Position numbers and translations under genes: made by a program
Part shown: positions 7,788-16,441 of the stretch, piece by piece
How the letters are laid out: each line of letters starts with the position of its first letter
How positions within the stretch are numbered: the first letter of the stretch is position 1
Notes under the pieces: generated by a model
The model's input: the letters and a program-made list of their open reading frames with translations, nothing else
Database searches by the model: none
Told to the model about the DNA's origin: nothing
Origin: Syntrophotaleaceae bacterium
GTDB lineage: Bacteria; Desulfobacterota; Desulfuromonadia; Desulfuromonadales; Syntrophotaleaceae
Reading direction: 5' to 3'
Assembly: GCA_041390365.1 (NCBI GenBank)
Contig: JAWKQB010000001.1
Location: 992,001-1,056,000, forward strand
DNA length: 64,000 bases

Positions 7788-8944
7788 GATCCGCGAGACA
7801 GGGGAGTGGCCAGGAAAGGTTCCTCCTTTTTTCTGTATGCCGGGAAATAATCATTTCCAAAGGCTTTTTCGGCATCCGACTGCTGGCATTTCATTACCAG
7901 CTGGTCATAACGCTGCTGATTGAAAATCATGCGAAATGTGTGAAATTCAGCCCTTTTTTTGGAAAACCCCGCCTTGAAGCGAAAAAGGCTGTCCTTTTTT
8001 CCGCCGACACCGCCACCCAGATGCAGATACCTTTCCCCCCTGTTTTGAGCCCACTGCCGGACGCTGTCGAACATAAGTTTTGAGGGCGCTTTTTCAAGGA
8101 AAGGCGAAGCTGTTGCGGCCAGATGAAATTGGACCAGTCCGTCCATGACAGTGACCAGTCCCGAAGCCGCGACCTTGCCGTCCGGGGCTATTACAGTGCA
8201 GAGGTGCAGTCGGAATCCGAGGGCAAACCGGAATTCGTCAAAGTAGGAGTCGGAAAAACAGTAGCAGCTGCTGGCTTTGAGTCGGTTCATGGTTTCATGG
8301 TACAGGGTTATGAAGTCGGACCAACGGCTCCAATCGTCCATGACCGCCTCAAATCCCTCCTCCCGCAAACGCTGGATATTGTCCCGGTGATTCTCCCGGG
8401 TGTTACGCCAGATGTCACGGTCACTCATGACCAGATCGATATAGACGGTCTCGCCGTGATAAACCAGTTTCCCCTGTCGATCCAGGGAATCCCAGGGCAG
8501 GCCGATCAGCGGATGGAGGCGGAAAAACCCGCTGACGGCATCGATATCGGCGGCGCTCCTGCCAAACTCCCGCAGAAAGTAGTCGGGGGATATATGATCG
8601 GCTCCCGGACAGTACAGAGGTGATGGATAACCATAGGGTGATGCAAGATCACACCAGTGTCGGGGAGCTTGAAGATGGGGGGGGAGACTGCGTATCAAAA
8701 GGGGAATGAGCATCGACGAATCCCCCTGCTCAGCGTAAAAGGCCGCGGGTTGACCGGTTTCGTGTTCTGCGGCAAGGGACACATAGGCAGGGAGATGGTA
8801 GAAGTCGTGGAGGGTTTTTTTCAGCATGAAGGCCCAGCGTTCATCCAGGGGATCGATAAAGCCGGCAAAACCGCTTTCAGGAGCAGGTGCTTTCCGGGAT
8901 GGGGGAGCGAGATTTTTCGCACAGTGCTCTTCCGTGATCCTCAT
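7757..8944 (-). CDS. FemAB/GNAT-like acyltransferase family protein
   Basis: A 395-residue protein with two halves that look like paired GNAT folds, as in FemAB-type aminoacyl transferases. The second half contains the WRNTRENHRDNIQRL basic helix, a LYHETMNRL helix and a LHLGGGVGGKKDSLFRFKAGFSK segment, which is characteristic of the FemAB/BioF2-like family often found with polysaccharide genes. ATG 8944 is chosen because a strong GGAGGTG site lies just upstream. The substrate cannot be told from sequence: peptidoglycan bridge, lipid or surface-sugar modification are all possible. Confidence 0.7.
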   Translation of the reverse strand: MRITEEHCAKNLAPPSRKAPAPESGFAGFIDPLDERWAFMLKKTLHDFYHLPAYVSLAAEHETGQPAAFYAEQGDSSMLIPLLIRSLPPHLQAPRHWCDLASPYGYPSPLYCPGADHISPDYFLREFGRSAADIDAVSGFFRLHPLIGLPWDSLDRQGKLVYHGETVYIDLVMSDRDIWRNTRENHRDNIQRLREEGFEAVMDDWSRWSDFITLYHETMNRLKASSCYCFSDSYFDEFRFALGFRLHLCTVIAPDGKVAASGLVTVMDGLVQFHLAATASPFLEKAPSKLMFDSVRQWAQNRGERYLHLGGGVGGKKDSLFRFKAGFSKKRAEFHTFRMIFNQQRYDQLVMKCQQSDAEKAFGNDYFPAYRKKEEPFLATPLSRGSQSSRESSSG

Positions 8945-9154
8945 CTTGTCACCTCCACCATCAAGGAAAATAACCAAAAACCAATAAGATCAGGGGAATT
9001 TTTCGGGGTCAGGCCCCGCCTCCTTTCTTTTCCCCAGCTGGTCTATTTTTCCTCGATGCAGCACAGGACCAGACCAGCTAATGAATCGAACGGGATTTCC
9101 ACTTAGGATAATATAATTAATGTATCTTTCAACCCTATCGATAAAAAAAACGTT

Positions 9155-9331
9155 TCAGGTCCTTCTACAGGAGGATCTTTGGGAGGAGAACTTTCGGTTG
9201 GGGTGAAAAATCCTTCCGGTATCCCAGGCACAAGCAAAAGGTTTTGCCAAGGGCCTTGCCTCCTGTAACTGGGGAAAGCGGCAATCGGGAAATATCGGCC
9301 AGAAGCAGTTTGTATGCAGGAAGTCTTTCAT
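9155..9331 (-). CDS. Possible small protein of 58 residues, unrecognised
   Basis: A short frame begins at an ATG with a good ribosome-binding site (AGGAGGCGACC) directly upstream. It encodes a Cys-, Pro- and Phe-rich peptide starting MKDFLHTNCFWPIFPDC. No family is recognised and the composition is not clearly protein-like, so it may be chance. It is the only candidate seen in the otherwise empty stretch 8945-9542, which includes AT-rich DNA near 9105-9150. Confidence 0.2.
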   Translation of the reverse strand: MKDFLHTNCFWPIFPDCRFPQLQEARPLAKPFACAWDTGRIFHPNRKFSSQRSSCRRT

Positions 9332-9542
9332 GGTCGCCTCCTATGGTGGGAATCAAACCCCTCGCAAACTTTGTGCCATCATCAAAAATTTCGTAGAAAC
9401 GGTAGGTTGAGCAGTGAAATATACGTTTTACCCGCATTGCGCTTAAAAAAGTGTTCTTATTGGACGACACAAATTGGAAAAAAATTATGTAAGTGGTTAG
9501 ATCAGAACGGAAGTTTGCCGTATCTAAACGACGACAGGCGGG

Positions 9543-11327
9543 TCAAAAAGGCCAAACCAAGGGGGTCAGGAGAGTGCCAAGCAACCAGGTCAGCACCGCC
9601 AGGATGCTGCCTAGCTGAAGATAATGGTGGAACCGGTAGCGACCGGGGCCGAGGACCAGTATGGTGCTTTCGTGAGCCACAGGCGTGCAGAAAGCGGATG
9701 AAACGCAGATCGCCAAGCCTACCATGAAGGGTTTGGGATTCAGGGACGTTTCGGCAGCTACCTGATAGGCGAGGGGAGCCAGAATGATCGCTACCGCGGC
9801 ATTTTCGATCAGTTGGGTCAACAACACCGCCAAGAGCAGGATCGAAGCCAGGAGGATGAACGGCGAAACGTGGTGAAAGGCGCTTACCAGAAGATGGGCG
9901 ATTTCGGCTGCAGCCCCGGTTTTTTCCAGTGCCAGACCCAGAGGTATCATGCCCCCCAGGGTGATGATGGTCGGCAAGTCGATATTCTTGTAGGCGTCCT
10001 GAAGATTGATGCAACCGAGAAGAATAGCCAGCAGGGCCGCCAGGGGAATAGATACCGGCGGGGCGAACAGTCCGGTCACCGCGGTGAAGATGATGCCGGC
10101 CAGGAGGCTCAGGGTCAGGACCGCCTTGCGCCGGCCGATGGCCGGGACCGATTTTTCCCCCAGAAGGATCAGGTTCGGGTTGCTCCGCAAGCGAGGCAGA
10201 TCTCCAACGTTCCCAAGCAGCAGCAGATAGTCCCCGTATTTGAGGGGGATTTCCGTGGGTCGGCTGAGCAGGGTCTCGCCGTTGCGGGATATGCCGATAA
10301 GAGTAAAACGATAGAAACGGCTGAAGTCCATCTGGGCAAAGGTGGCTCCCTGATAGAAGGAGTTGGGTGCCAGCAGGGCTTCAACCGTGACCAGATTGAC
10401 GCTCCTCAGGGTTTTTTGATCCATTTTCACTTCACCCACCAATTGAAAGTCTGTGGATTTGAGCAGTTCCTGGATCGTGTGGGGCGGTCCTTTCATGATC
10501 AGGACGTCGCCGGGTTCCAGCCGGAACCAGCGGGGAATTCTCTGCCCCTGGCGAAGGGCGTCGATGATGGCGAGATCGCTCCGTTTTGACCAGTCGAGAT
10601 CCTCGACTATCTTGCCTACTGAGGAGGAGCTTTCCATCACCAGGACCTCCGCCAGATATTCCCTTGTTTCCTCAGATCTTTCCTCTTTGCCCCAGGTAGG
10701 AAGAAACCTTCTGCCGAAAGCGATCAGGTAGAAGGCGGATGCCAGAAAAATTCCAGCCGCCATGGGGGTAAAATCGAAAAACCCGAGCCCTTCCCCGGTA
10801 TATTGCCGGTAAAAATCATTGATCAGGATATTACTCCGAGTGCCGATAAGGGTCCATTGGCCGCCCAGGAGCGATCCATAGGCGGCAAACATCAGGTACC
10901 GGGACGGTACCAGGTCTTTTTCCCGGCAGACCGTAAGTATCAACGGCATGAAGACCAGGACGGTCGTTGTATCGTTGACGAACATGGAGCAGAGGGTGGT
11001 CGCGGTCAGGATCGTCAACTGCAGCATCCATTCCCGTTTGGAAGCAGCCCGAAAAAGCCGGACTCCCGCCCATTCCGCCGCTCCAGTCTGAACCAGCGCG
11101 CCGCCGAATATGAACATGGCCGCAATCATGATGACGGCTGAACTGCCGAAACCTGAAAAGGCCTCCTGATAAGTCAGGACTGATTCCCAGGTTCCATCCG
11201 GATGGGGCCAGGGCAGGATCAGGCAGATAAGGACCAGGGCGGCGATCAGTTCATAGGACAGCTTCTGGGTCCAGAAAAGGTAGAGTGCAGATGTCAGAAT
11301 GGCCCCGAGCACCAGATATTCATCCAT
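9543..11327 (-). CDS. SLC13/DASS-type anion carrier with central TrkA-C (RCK_C) domains
   Basis: A protein of 594 residues. Two blocks of membrane helices (about 5-200 and 390-590) flank a cytoplasmic insert of two RCK_C domains (about 210-380, with a LEPGDVLIMKG motif in the first and LKYGDYLLLLGN in the second). This is the layout of the bacterial SLC13-like permease group (ArsB/NhaD superfamily). The NDTTTVLVFMPLI and NAAVAIILAPLA segments match the paired helix-break motifs of the family. The substrate is probably an inorganic anion or dicarboxylate, but cannot be assigned. ATG 11327 is preferred over an earlier ATG because GAGGTTCAGG precedes it and it begins just before the first helix. 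Confidence 0.85.
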   Translation of the reverse strand: MDEYLVLGAILTSALYLFWTQKLSYELIAALVLICLILPWPHPDGTWESVLTYQEAFSGFGSSAVIMIAAMFIFGGALVQTGAAEWAGVRLFRAASKREWMLQLTILTATTLCSMFVNDTTTVLVFMPLILTVCREKDLVPSRYLMFAAYGSLLGGQWTLIGTRSNILINDFYRQYTGEGLGFFDFTPMAAGIFLASAFYLIAFGRRFLPTWGKEERSEETREYLAEVLVMESSSSVGKIVEDLDWSKRSDLAIIDALRQGQRIPRWFRLEPGDVLIMKGPPHTIQELLKSTDFQLVGEVKMDQKTLRSVNLVTVEALLAPNSFYQGATFAQMDFSRFYRFTLIGISRNGETLLSRPTEIPLKYGDYLLLLGNVGDLPRLRSNPNLILLGEKSVPAIGRRKAVLTLSLLAGIIFTAVTGLFAPPVSIPLAALLAILLGCINLQDAYKNIDLPTIITLGGMIPLGLALEKTGAAAEIAHLLVSAFHHVSPFILLASILLLAVLLTQLIENAAVAIILAPLAYQVAAETSLNPKPFMVGLAICVSSAFCTPVAHESTILVLGPGRYRFHHYLQLGSILAVLTWLLGTLLTPLVWPF

Positions 11328-11433
11328 CCTGAACCTCAATAAAATGAAAAATGAGCGGGAGTGGGGGTTCATGAGTTCACTCTGCAAGCTACCCAGAGTT
11401 TAATGGCGAAACCCGGCTATGCAAGCAGGGCAC

Positions 11434-11463
11434 AAAAACCCCCGGCCGGATACCGGTCGGGGG
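11434..11463 (-). terminator. Rho-independent terminator for the DUF1540-like gene
   Basis: An 11-bp GC-rich stem (11439-11449 with 11453-11463, one G-T pair) with a 3-base loop. On the minus strand it is followed by TTTTTG (11438-11434). It lies downstream of the leftward gene ending at 11581. Confidence 0.75.
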
Positions 11464-11580
11464 GATAATCACACAGCAGGCCTTTGCTGGAAAACCAGGA
11501 CTGTTCAAAAATTGGAGGTTACCCGCGAGGGTGGGAAAGGGTAAAAGGGGTTTCCATTCCGATCAGGAATGAATGGGTTG

Positions 11581-11874
11581 TCAGTGTTTTTTGTAGGTCA
11601 GGCAGTCAGGCTGACCGCTTTTCATTCCGACCTGGATATTGGAGGCGGTACATTCGAAATCCTTGTTATAGGTGCAGTCTTCGGTTTTGCAGGCACCCAC
11701 TCCGGCAGTCACTTCCTTGACGCCGCCATGAGAGGAGGATTCGAAAAAGGTGTCACAGATCGGTTGATCGGGATTTTCCCCGATGGTAATTGCCAGTGCA
11801 TGGCAGGCTTTTTCTCTGTTGTAGGCACAGTTGCTGACGGTACAGTCTTTAACCTTGGGCATTTCCATGGGCAT
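11581..11874 (-). CDS. DUF1540-like protein with two four-cysteine repeats
   Basis: A 97-residue cytoplasmic protein made of two similar halves. Each half has a C-x4-C-x7-C spacing followed, about 15 residues later, by a fourth Cys (first half from VKDCTVSNC, second from VGACKTEDC), and each has a YN(R/K) motif. This fits the DUF1540 family of small, probably metal-binding proteins of unknown function. A strong AAAGGAGGTAGAAC site precedes the ATG. It is probably monocistronic, with its own terminator at 11434-11463. Confidence 0.8.
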   Translation of the reverse strand: MPMEMPKVKDCTVSNCAYNREKACHALAITIGENPDQPICDTFFESSSHGGVKEVTAGVGACKTEDCTYNKDFECTASNIQVGMKSGQPDCLTYKKH

Positions 11875-12169
11875 GTTCTACCTCCTTTGCCCTCCGGGAT
11901 GGAACCTCGCCTATCGAACACTATCAGGGGGCCGAAAACTGTCAAGGGCAAGAAAAAATATTAACTTTCGTGTAGTTATGAATTAAGATTTCGACTTGTT
12001 TATTAAATTTTGAAATTCCCGTGCTGCAGTCCGTAATGTCAGGCATGCAACTTGCTGGTTCCCCTGGCGGGGACGCTCCGGGTTGCCGGAACGACCTTGC
12101 GCCTCACGCCCTGATTGGGCTGCAATGGCATTTTTCAGGTTCCGAATGAATGACCAGGGGACAATACAG

Positions 12170-13219
12170 ATGGCAAAAATTGACGCGCTGTTCAAAATTT
12201 TGAAAGAAAAGGGTGGTTCAGACCTTCATCTCAGTCCGGGGAATCCGCCTTTGATCCGGCGTGCGGGGGATCTGGAGCCGATCTTCGACCGACCGATCGG
12301 ACACGAGCAGAACAAGGCTCTGCTCTACGAGATCATGAGCGAGGCGCAGCGCGCGGTTTTCGAGGAGACCCAGGACCTCGATTTTGCCTACGAAGTGGCG
12401 AGCCTGGAGTCCCGTTTTCGGGCCAACATCTTCATGGGAAGGCTCGGCATCAGTGCCGTCTTCCGCCTGATTCCGGCCAAAATCCTGACCGTGGAGCAGT
12501 TGGGGCTGCCCCCTGCCGTGCTCAATTTCACCAGCTACAAAAAGGGGATGGTTCTGGTCACCGGACCGACAGGCAGCGGCAAATCGACCACATTGGCCGC
12601 GATGATCGATCATGTCAATAAAACGCGCAAGGAGCACATCCTGACCGTCGAGGATCCGGTGGAATTTGTCCACGTCAGCCAGCAGAGCCTTGTCAACCAG
12701 CGGGAGGTCGGACGTCACACCCGGTCCTTCGCCGCCGCTCTCAAGGCGGCCCTGCGGGAGGATCCCGATCTGATTCTGGTCGGGGAGATGCGGGATCTGG
12801 AAACCATCGAACTGGCCATTACCGCTGCAGAAACCGGTCATCTTGTTTTCGGCACCCTGCACACCAACAGTGCCGCCAAAACGGTGGACAGGATCATCAA
12901 TGTTTTTCCGACCAATCAGCAGGAACAGATCCGGACCATGCTCGGCGAATCCCTCAAGGGGGTGATCGCCCAGCAGCTGCTGAAAACCGTCGACGGCAAA
13001 CGCTGCGCCGCACTGGAAATACTTCATGTGAATCCGGCCGTGGCCAATTTGATCCGGGAGGGGAAAACTTTCCAGATCCCTTCGGTGATTCAGACCGGAA
13101 AGGCTCAGGGGATGCAGCTGATGGATCAGGCCATCCAGGAATTGCTGGTGGCGGGCAGGATCAATCGGGACGAGGCGCTAAAGTTCGCGTCCAACAAGAC
13201 CATGTTTCAAGGAGGCTGA
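12170..13219 (+). CDS. pilT: Type IV pilus retraction ATPase PilT
   Basis: A protein of 349 residues. It has an N-terminal PilT/PAS-like domain (about 1-100, with GGSDLHLSPGNPP) and a C-terminal RecA-like ATPase domain: Walker A GPTGSGKSTT, Asp box EDPVEF, Walker B ILVGEMRD and a His box GHLVFGTLHT. It powers pilus disassembly for twitching. ATG 12170 is chosen for the conserved MAKIDALFKIL start and the upstream AGGGG; earlier in-frame ATGs give a non-conserved extension. It is likely co-transcribed with the next gene, 9 bp downstream. The 295 bp upstream (11875-12169) is AT-rich near 11955-12015 and holds nothing else recognised. Confidence 0.93.
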   Translation: MAKIDALFKILKEKGGSDLHLSPGNPPLIRRAGDLEPIFDRPIGHEQNKALLYEIMSEAQRAVFEETQDLDFAYEVASLESRFRANIFMGRLGISAVFRLIPAKILTVEQLGLPPAVLNFTSYKKGMVLVTGPTGSGKSTTLAAMIDHVNKTRKEHILTVEDPVEFVHVSQQSLVNQREVGRHTRSFAAALKAALREDPDLILVGEMRDLETIELAITAAETGHLVFGTLHTNSAAKTVDRIINVFPTNQQEQIRTMLGESLKGVIAQQLLKTVDGKRCAALEILHVNPAVANLIREGKTFQIPSVIQTGKAQGMQLMDQAIQELLVAGRINRDEALKFASNKTMFQGG

Positions 13220-13228
13220 AAGACTGAT

Positions 13229-13675
13229 ATGACGGAGCAGGTTATTGCAAAAAAGCGGCGCCGGGTTCGGTTTACTCTCATCGACGGCAGCGAAGTTGAA
13301 GGAGATGTGTTTCTCTGGCTTTATGAAGTCCGTCACTTCGGGCCGCAGAAGGTGGGGGAACTTCTGAACGGAGAAAGCGGATTCATACCGGTTGCCACCG
13401 TGCAGGGTCTGGTCCATCTGAATGTGGTCAACATCGTCACTGTCAGAGCTACCGCCGAGGAAGAGTGGGACGATCTGGACCGGCTGGGGAAAAATTATAC
13501 CGTCCGAATCAGAACCCGCATCGGTGAGATCAGCGGTGAAATGTTTGTGAACCTCCCCGCCGAAAACAGCCGGGTTAGCGACTGTCTGAGCCAGGCCGAC
13601 CGCTTTCTGCGGATTTTCTGCGGTGATGAAATCATCTACATCGGTACGCGATTTGTTCTTTCGGTTCAGGATTGA
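13229..13675 (+). CDS. Conserved-looking protein of unknown function, co-transcribed with pilT
   Basis: A 148-residue soluble protein without signal peptide or membrane segment. It is mostly predicted beta strand, rich in Val, Arg and Glu (for example RRRVRFTLIDGSEVEGDVFLW), with a DRLGKNYTVRIRTRIGEISG stretch that may form a second barrel-like half. I do not recognise the family. The GGAGG in the tail of pilT lies 14 bp before its ATG and suggests coupling to the pilus ATPase. A role in type IV pilus control is a guess from position only. Confidence 0.7.
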   Translation: MTEQVIAKKRRRVRFTLIDGSEVEGDVFLWLYEVRHFGPQKVGELLNGESGFIPVATVQGLVHLNVVNIVTVRATAEEEWDDLDRLGKNYTVRIRTRIGEISGEMFVNLPAENSRVSDCLSQADRFLRIFCGDEIIYIGTRFVLSVQD

Positions 13676-13691
13676 ATGGTTATTATAGGGC

Positions 13692-13771
13692 GTGAGGGAT
13701 GAGGGGTGAGGAGTGAGGGGTAAAATCAAGATCAAAAGCCGATTTCGATCCCGATCCCGATTTCGATTTGG
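13692..13771. repeat. Composite repeat: 7-bp array followed by 6-bp CGATTT array
   Basis: Four units of GTGAGGG-type heptamers occupy 13692-13719. After a 19-base spacer ending in AAAAGCC, a run of CGATTT/CGATCC hexamers occupies 13739-13771. The array starts 17 bp after the stop codon of the preceding gene. The same heptamer, AAAAGCC, hexamer order recurs at 60862-60945. Confidence 0.85.
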
Positions 13772-13815
13772 AAAAGGTTTAAGATCTTCAGGTTTTCAAC
13801 AAACAACAATGCTGA

Positions 13816-13903
13816 CTAGTGTCCCTTGCGGTTGAAGGCGCAACGCAGGCAGCGGCCAAAAAGGCCGGAATTTGAAGGCAGGATTAACCGCACGGGACAC
13901 TAG
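13816..13903. mobile_element. MITE-like 88-bp element, copy 1
   Basis: Begins and ends with CTAG, and its two ends are 18-bp inverted repeats with one mismatch. The interior shares a long near-identical core with a second copy at 51100-51188, including a GGCC...GGCC hairpin. It is too short to code for protein. It lies between a repeat cassette and the 3' end of the radical SAM gene. Confidence 0.65.
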
Positions 13904-13926
13904 ACCCTTTTTCCCGTGAATCGCCC

Positions 13927-15285
13927 CTACTGGAGGCATTGCAGCAGGCCCATGGCCCACTGGCAGGAACCGCAGGGTTCGTTGTTGGCGAAACAGTCGT
14001 GGACGAAATCCTCCTCCTGCACCAGATCGCAGGGGGCCACGCAACAGTTGGCGCAATAGGGATAATCGAACTTCACCACGTTGCCGCGAAAGGTGCGGAA
14101 TTCATCGCTGTTCCAGATATCCAGAAGCGGACGGTGGTTGACGTTGCCGAATTCCTTGACCTTGACCAGCCGGTCCCAGTCGTTGATATAACAGCGGTAC
14201 TGGTGCCAGAGGTAGTAACAGGGATGGACGCCCCCGTACCAGGAGATGAAGGCCGAGCCGCCGGTGACGAAATCGCACTTGCGGACAGCTAATGGCGTCG
14301 TGACCGGGAGCTTGAGGGCGATTCCCAGCTCATCGGCAACCTGCTGTGCCTCGGCATAGGTGTCCATGACCTCGGCCTGCAGAGCCGAATCCCGCCGCAG
14401 CATCTGGATGACGTCGAGAAAAACGTCGGTCCTGCGCGCTTCCTTGCGCATCTGATTGACCAGAGTATTGACCTGGGCGATGCGCGGATCCACCGTATGC
14501 TTCAGAACCCGCTCCCTCTCCCAGGACATGTAGTCGTACAGGTAGATATCCAGGTCCATCTCCGCCAGGTGCTTTTTCCATTTGTCGAAGAGTTCGATGG
14601 CCGCCTCGCTGGCGTTATGGTAGGTGGTCTGCTTTACCGACGAAGAATCGTATGGCAGGGTTTGGGAGACGATGAAAAAGTCGGCTCCGCGCTCTGCCAC
14701 CCAGCGAATGGTGTCGGGAAGCTGACGGAAATTCTCCAGCATGGTAACGAATTCCGCGCCGACCTTGAGCCGGCAGTCGGACTGTGAGCGGCGCGCTTCG
14801 GCCAGCAGGGCAAAGGCCCGATCCATATCGCTGAGGTCTTCCCCCTGGCGAACCTTGCTGAAGGTTTCGGGCTTGACCCCGTCCACCGACAGGCAGATGC
14901 GGTCGAGTCCGGCCTCGACCAGCTTCCGGGCGATTTGCTGATCCAGGAGCAGGCCGTTGGACTGGAAGCCGATCCATGCGCTGTCGGGCATGGCTGAACG
15001 GGCTCTGGCAATCCATTCGAGCAGGTGGGGGTGCATGAGCGGTTCGCCGATGCCGTTGAGGACCAGCGATTCGAGACGGGGAAAGGCGGGCTCCAGGGCG
15101 GCGAAGGTTTCCCGGCTCATGTCCCCGTCGATGACCCTGCTGTCACAGGACTGCTTGACGCACATCGGGCAGCGCAGATTGCAGAAGGTCGTCGTCTCAA
15201 CGAACAGCTTGCTCGGGTAGGGCAGAAAGGGAGCTTCCTGCTCGTAGTTGGAGGCCTTTACGGATTTCCGGATATCCATCTTCAT
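13927..15285 (-). CDS. Radical SAM/SPASM-domain protein
   Basis: A protein of 452 residues. The radical SAM core (about 25-240) has the cluster motif CNLRCPMC, a GIGEPLMHP glycine-rich SAM site and a LSVDG strand. A C-terminal SPASM domain (about 360-440) is rich in cysteine (CYYLW, YCANCCVAPC, CFANNEPCGSC), enough for auxiliary Fe-S clusters. SPASM proteins modify peptides or mature enzymes. The target is not evident and no small precursor peptide gene was found next to it. The start ATG is preceded by AGGAG at slightly long spacing. Upstream lies a 21-bp perfect inverted repeat. Confidence 0.85.
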   Translation of the reverse strand: MKMDIRKSVKASNYEQEAPFLPYPSKLFVETTTFCNLRCPMCVKQSCDSRVIDGDMSRETFAALEPAFPRLESLVLNGIGEPLMHPHLLEWIARARSAMPDSAWIGFQSNGLLLDQQIARKLVEAGLDRICLSVDGVKPETFSKVRQGEDLSDMDRAFALLAEARRSQSDCRLKVGAEFVTMLENFRQLPDTIRWVAERGADFFIVSQTLPYDSSSVKQTTYHNASEAAIELFDKWKKHLAEMDLDIYLYDYMSWERERVLKHTVDPRIAQVNTLVNQMRKEARRTDVFLDVIQMLRRDSALQAEVMDTYAEAQQVADELGIALKLPVTTPLAVRKCDFVTGGSAFISWYGGVHPCYYLWHQYRCYINDWDRLVKVKEFGNVNHRPLLDIWNSDEFRTFRGNVVKFDYPYCANCCVAPCDLVQEEDFVHDCFANNEPCGSCQWAMGLLQCLQ

Positions 15286-15446
15286 CGCTCAATATTCTCC
15301 TTGACAGGGACCCTCGACCGCTGATTGTCTTCAGGATACGGGGGATACAACCACAAAACCTTGATCCAGGGCAAGTAATTATAAGATTTTCCCGCTATGA
15401 ACCTCGGAGACCGTTTTTTCGTTGTCAGTGAAGCGGTAGCGGAACG

Positions 15447-15508
15447 GTTGTCGTTGTCGTAATCGTAATCGATATTGCGGCAACGACTACGATTACGACA
15501 ACGACAAC
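15447..15508. repeat. Perfect 21-bp inverted repeat of hexamer type
   Basis: Arms at 15447-15467 and 15488-15508 are exact reverse complements with a 20-base loop. The arms are built from 6-bp units of CGTTGT and CGTAAT type, related in period to the CGATTT arrays elsewhere. It sits between the amn and radical SAM genes, both leftward, and could act as an attenuator or processing site. The rest of 15286-15581 holds no gene. Confidence 0.85.
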
Positions 15509-15581
15509 GATGGCCCATGCCAGATAGGATTTTTCGAACAAGGGGGCGCGGATCTCCGAGCGGGAGCGGATTGCGACTCTA

Positions 15582-16355
15582 TTAATAGCGAAAATGTTTT
15601 ATTTTTTCGCCCATTTCACCGATTTCCGTCATCGCTTCGATACCGATCTGCAGGTGGACGTCGGTCCATTGCCGGGACACTTTTTCGTCCATTTCTTCCG
15701 TTTTGATGCCCTCGGGGGAGAAGGGCAGATCGGAAACCAGCAGCAGGGCTCCGCGGGAGATGGCGTTGTAGTGGCCGACGATGAACAGGGTGGCCGTTTC
15801 CATGTCGATGGCAATGCAGGTCATGGCCTGCAGCCGTTTCAGAAATTCCCGGTCGTGTTCCCACAGCCGGCGATTGGTGGTGTAAACGACCCCTGTGCGG
15901 TAATCGTGGCCATGGGCCAGGATCTTCTCGGAAACAAACTTGTGCAGTTTGAAGGAAGGCAGGGCGGGCACCTGCTGAGGAAAGTATTCATCGCTGGTCC
16001 CTTCACTGCGGATGGCGGCAATAGGCAGGATGAAGTGGCCGATTTCCGAGGACGTTTTCAAACCGCCGCATTTTCCCAACAGCAGAACTCCCCTGGGTCT
16101 GCGCGCACTCAGCAGGTCCATGATGGTGGCTGCATTGGCCGAACCCATGCCGAAATGGATCATGGTCAGGCCCTGGGAATTGGTTGCGGAGGGCATCGGC
16201 CTGTCCACGCCCCGGATTTCACAGTTGAATCTTGCCGCAAAACGGTTCAGGTAAGCGCGGAAATTGGTCAGGAGAACATAATCGCCGATTTCATCCAGCG
16301 TCGATCCCGTATACCGTGGCAGCCAGTTTCTGGCGATGTCCAGCTTTTCAGTCAT
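15582..16355 (-). CDS. amn: AMP nucleosidase, short form
   Basis: A 257-residue protein of the nucleoside phosphorylase fold. It carries the glycine-rich LLLGKCGGLK loop that binds the ribose/phosphate side and the purine-site strand IDMETATLF, where MET is the hallmark of the superfamily. It matches the C-terminal catalytic domain of AMP nucleosidase, which splits AMP to adenine and ribose 5-phosphate. E. coli Amn is about 480 residues with an extra N-terminal domain; this short form lacks it. A GGAGG sits before the ATG. It probably follows the aldehyde dehydrogenase gene as a second leftward unit. Confidence 0.85.
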   Translation of the reverse strand: MTEKLDIARNWLPRYTGSTLDEIGDYVLLTNFRAYLNRFAARFNCEIRGVDRPMPSATNSQGLTMIHFGMGSANAATIMDLLSARRPRGVLLLGKCGGLKTSSEIGHFILPIAAIRSEGTSDEYFPQQVPALPSFKLHKFVSEKILAHGHDYRTGVVYTTNRRLWEHDREFLKRLQAMTCIAIDMETATLFIVGHYNAISRGALLLVSDLPFSPEGIKTEEMDEKVSRQWTDVHLQIGIEAMTEIGEMGEKIKHFRY

Positions 16356-16441
16356 TCGATCCGCCCTCCTTCTGCACTAACAGCAATCCGGCGAAGCCGG
16401 AATTCCGACGGTTCGGGCCGGAACCGCCGGAATCAACAAAC

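Noticed and set aside
9165..9470. 101-codon leftward frame in the gap before the SLC13-like gene
   Set aside because: No ribosome-binding site and no protein-like pattern; the 58-codon frame in another phase has a better start but is itself weak.
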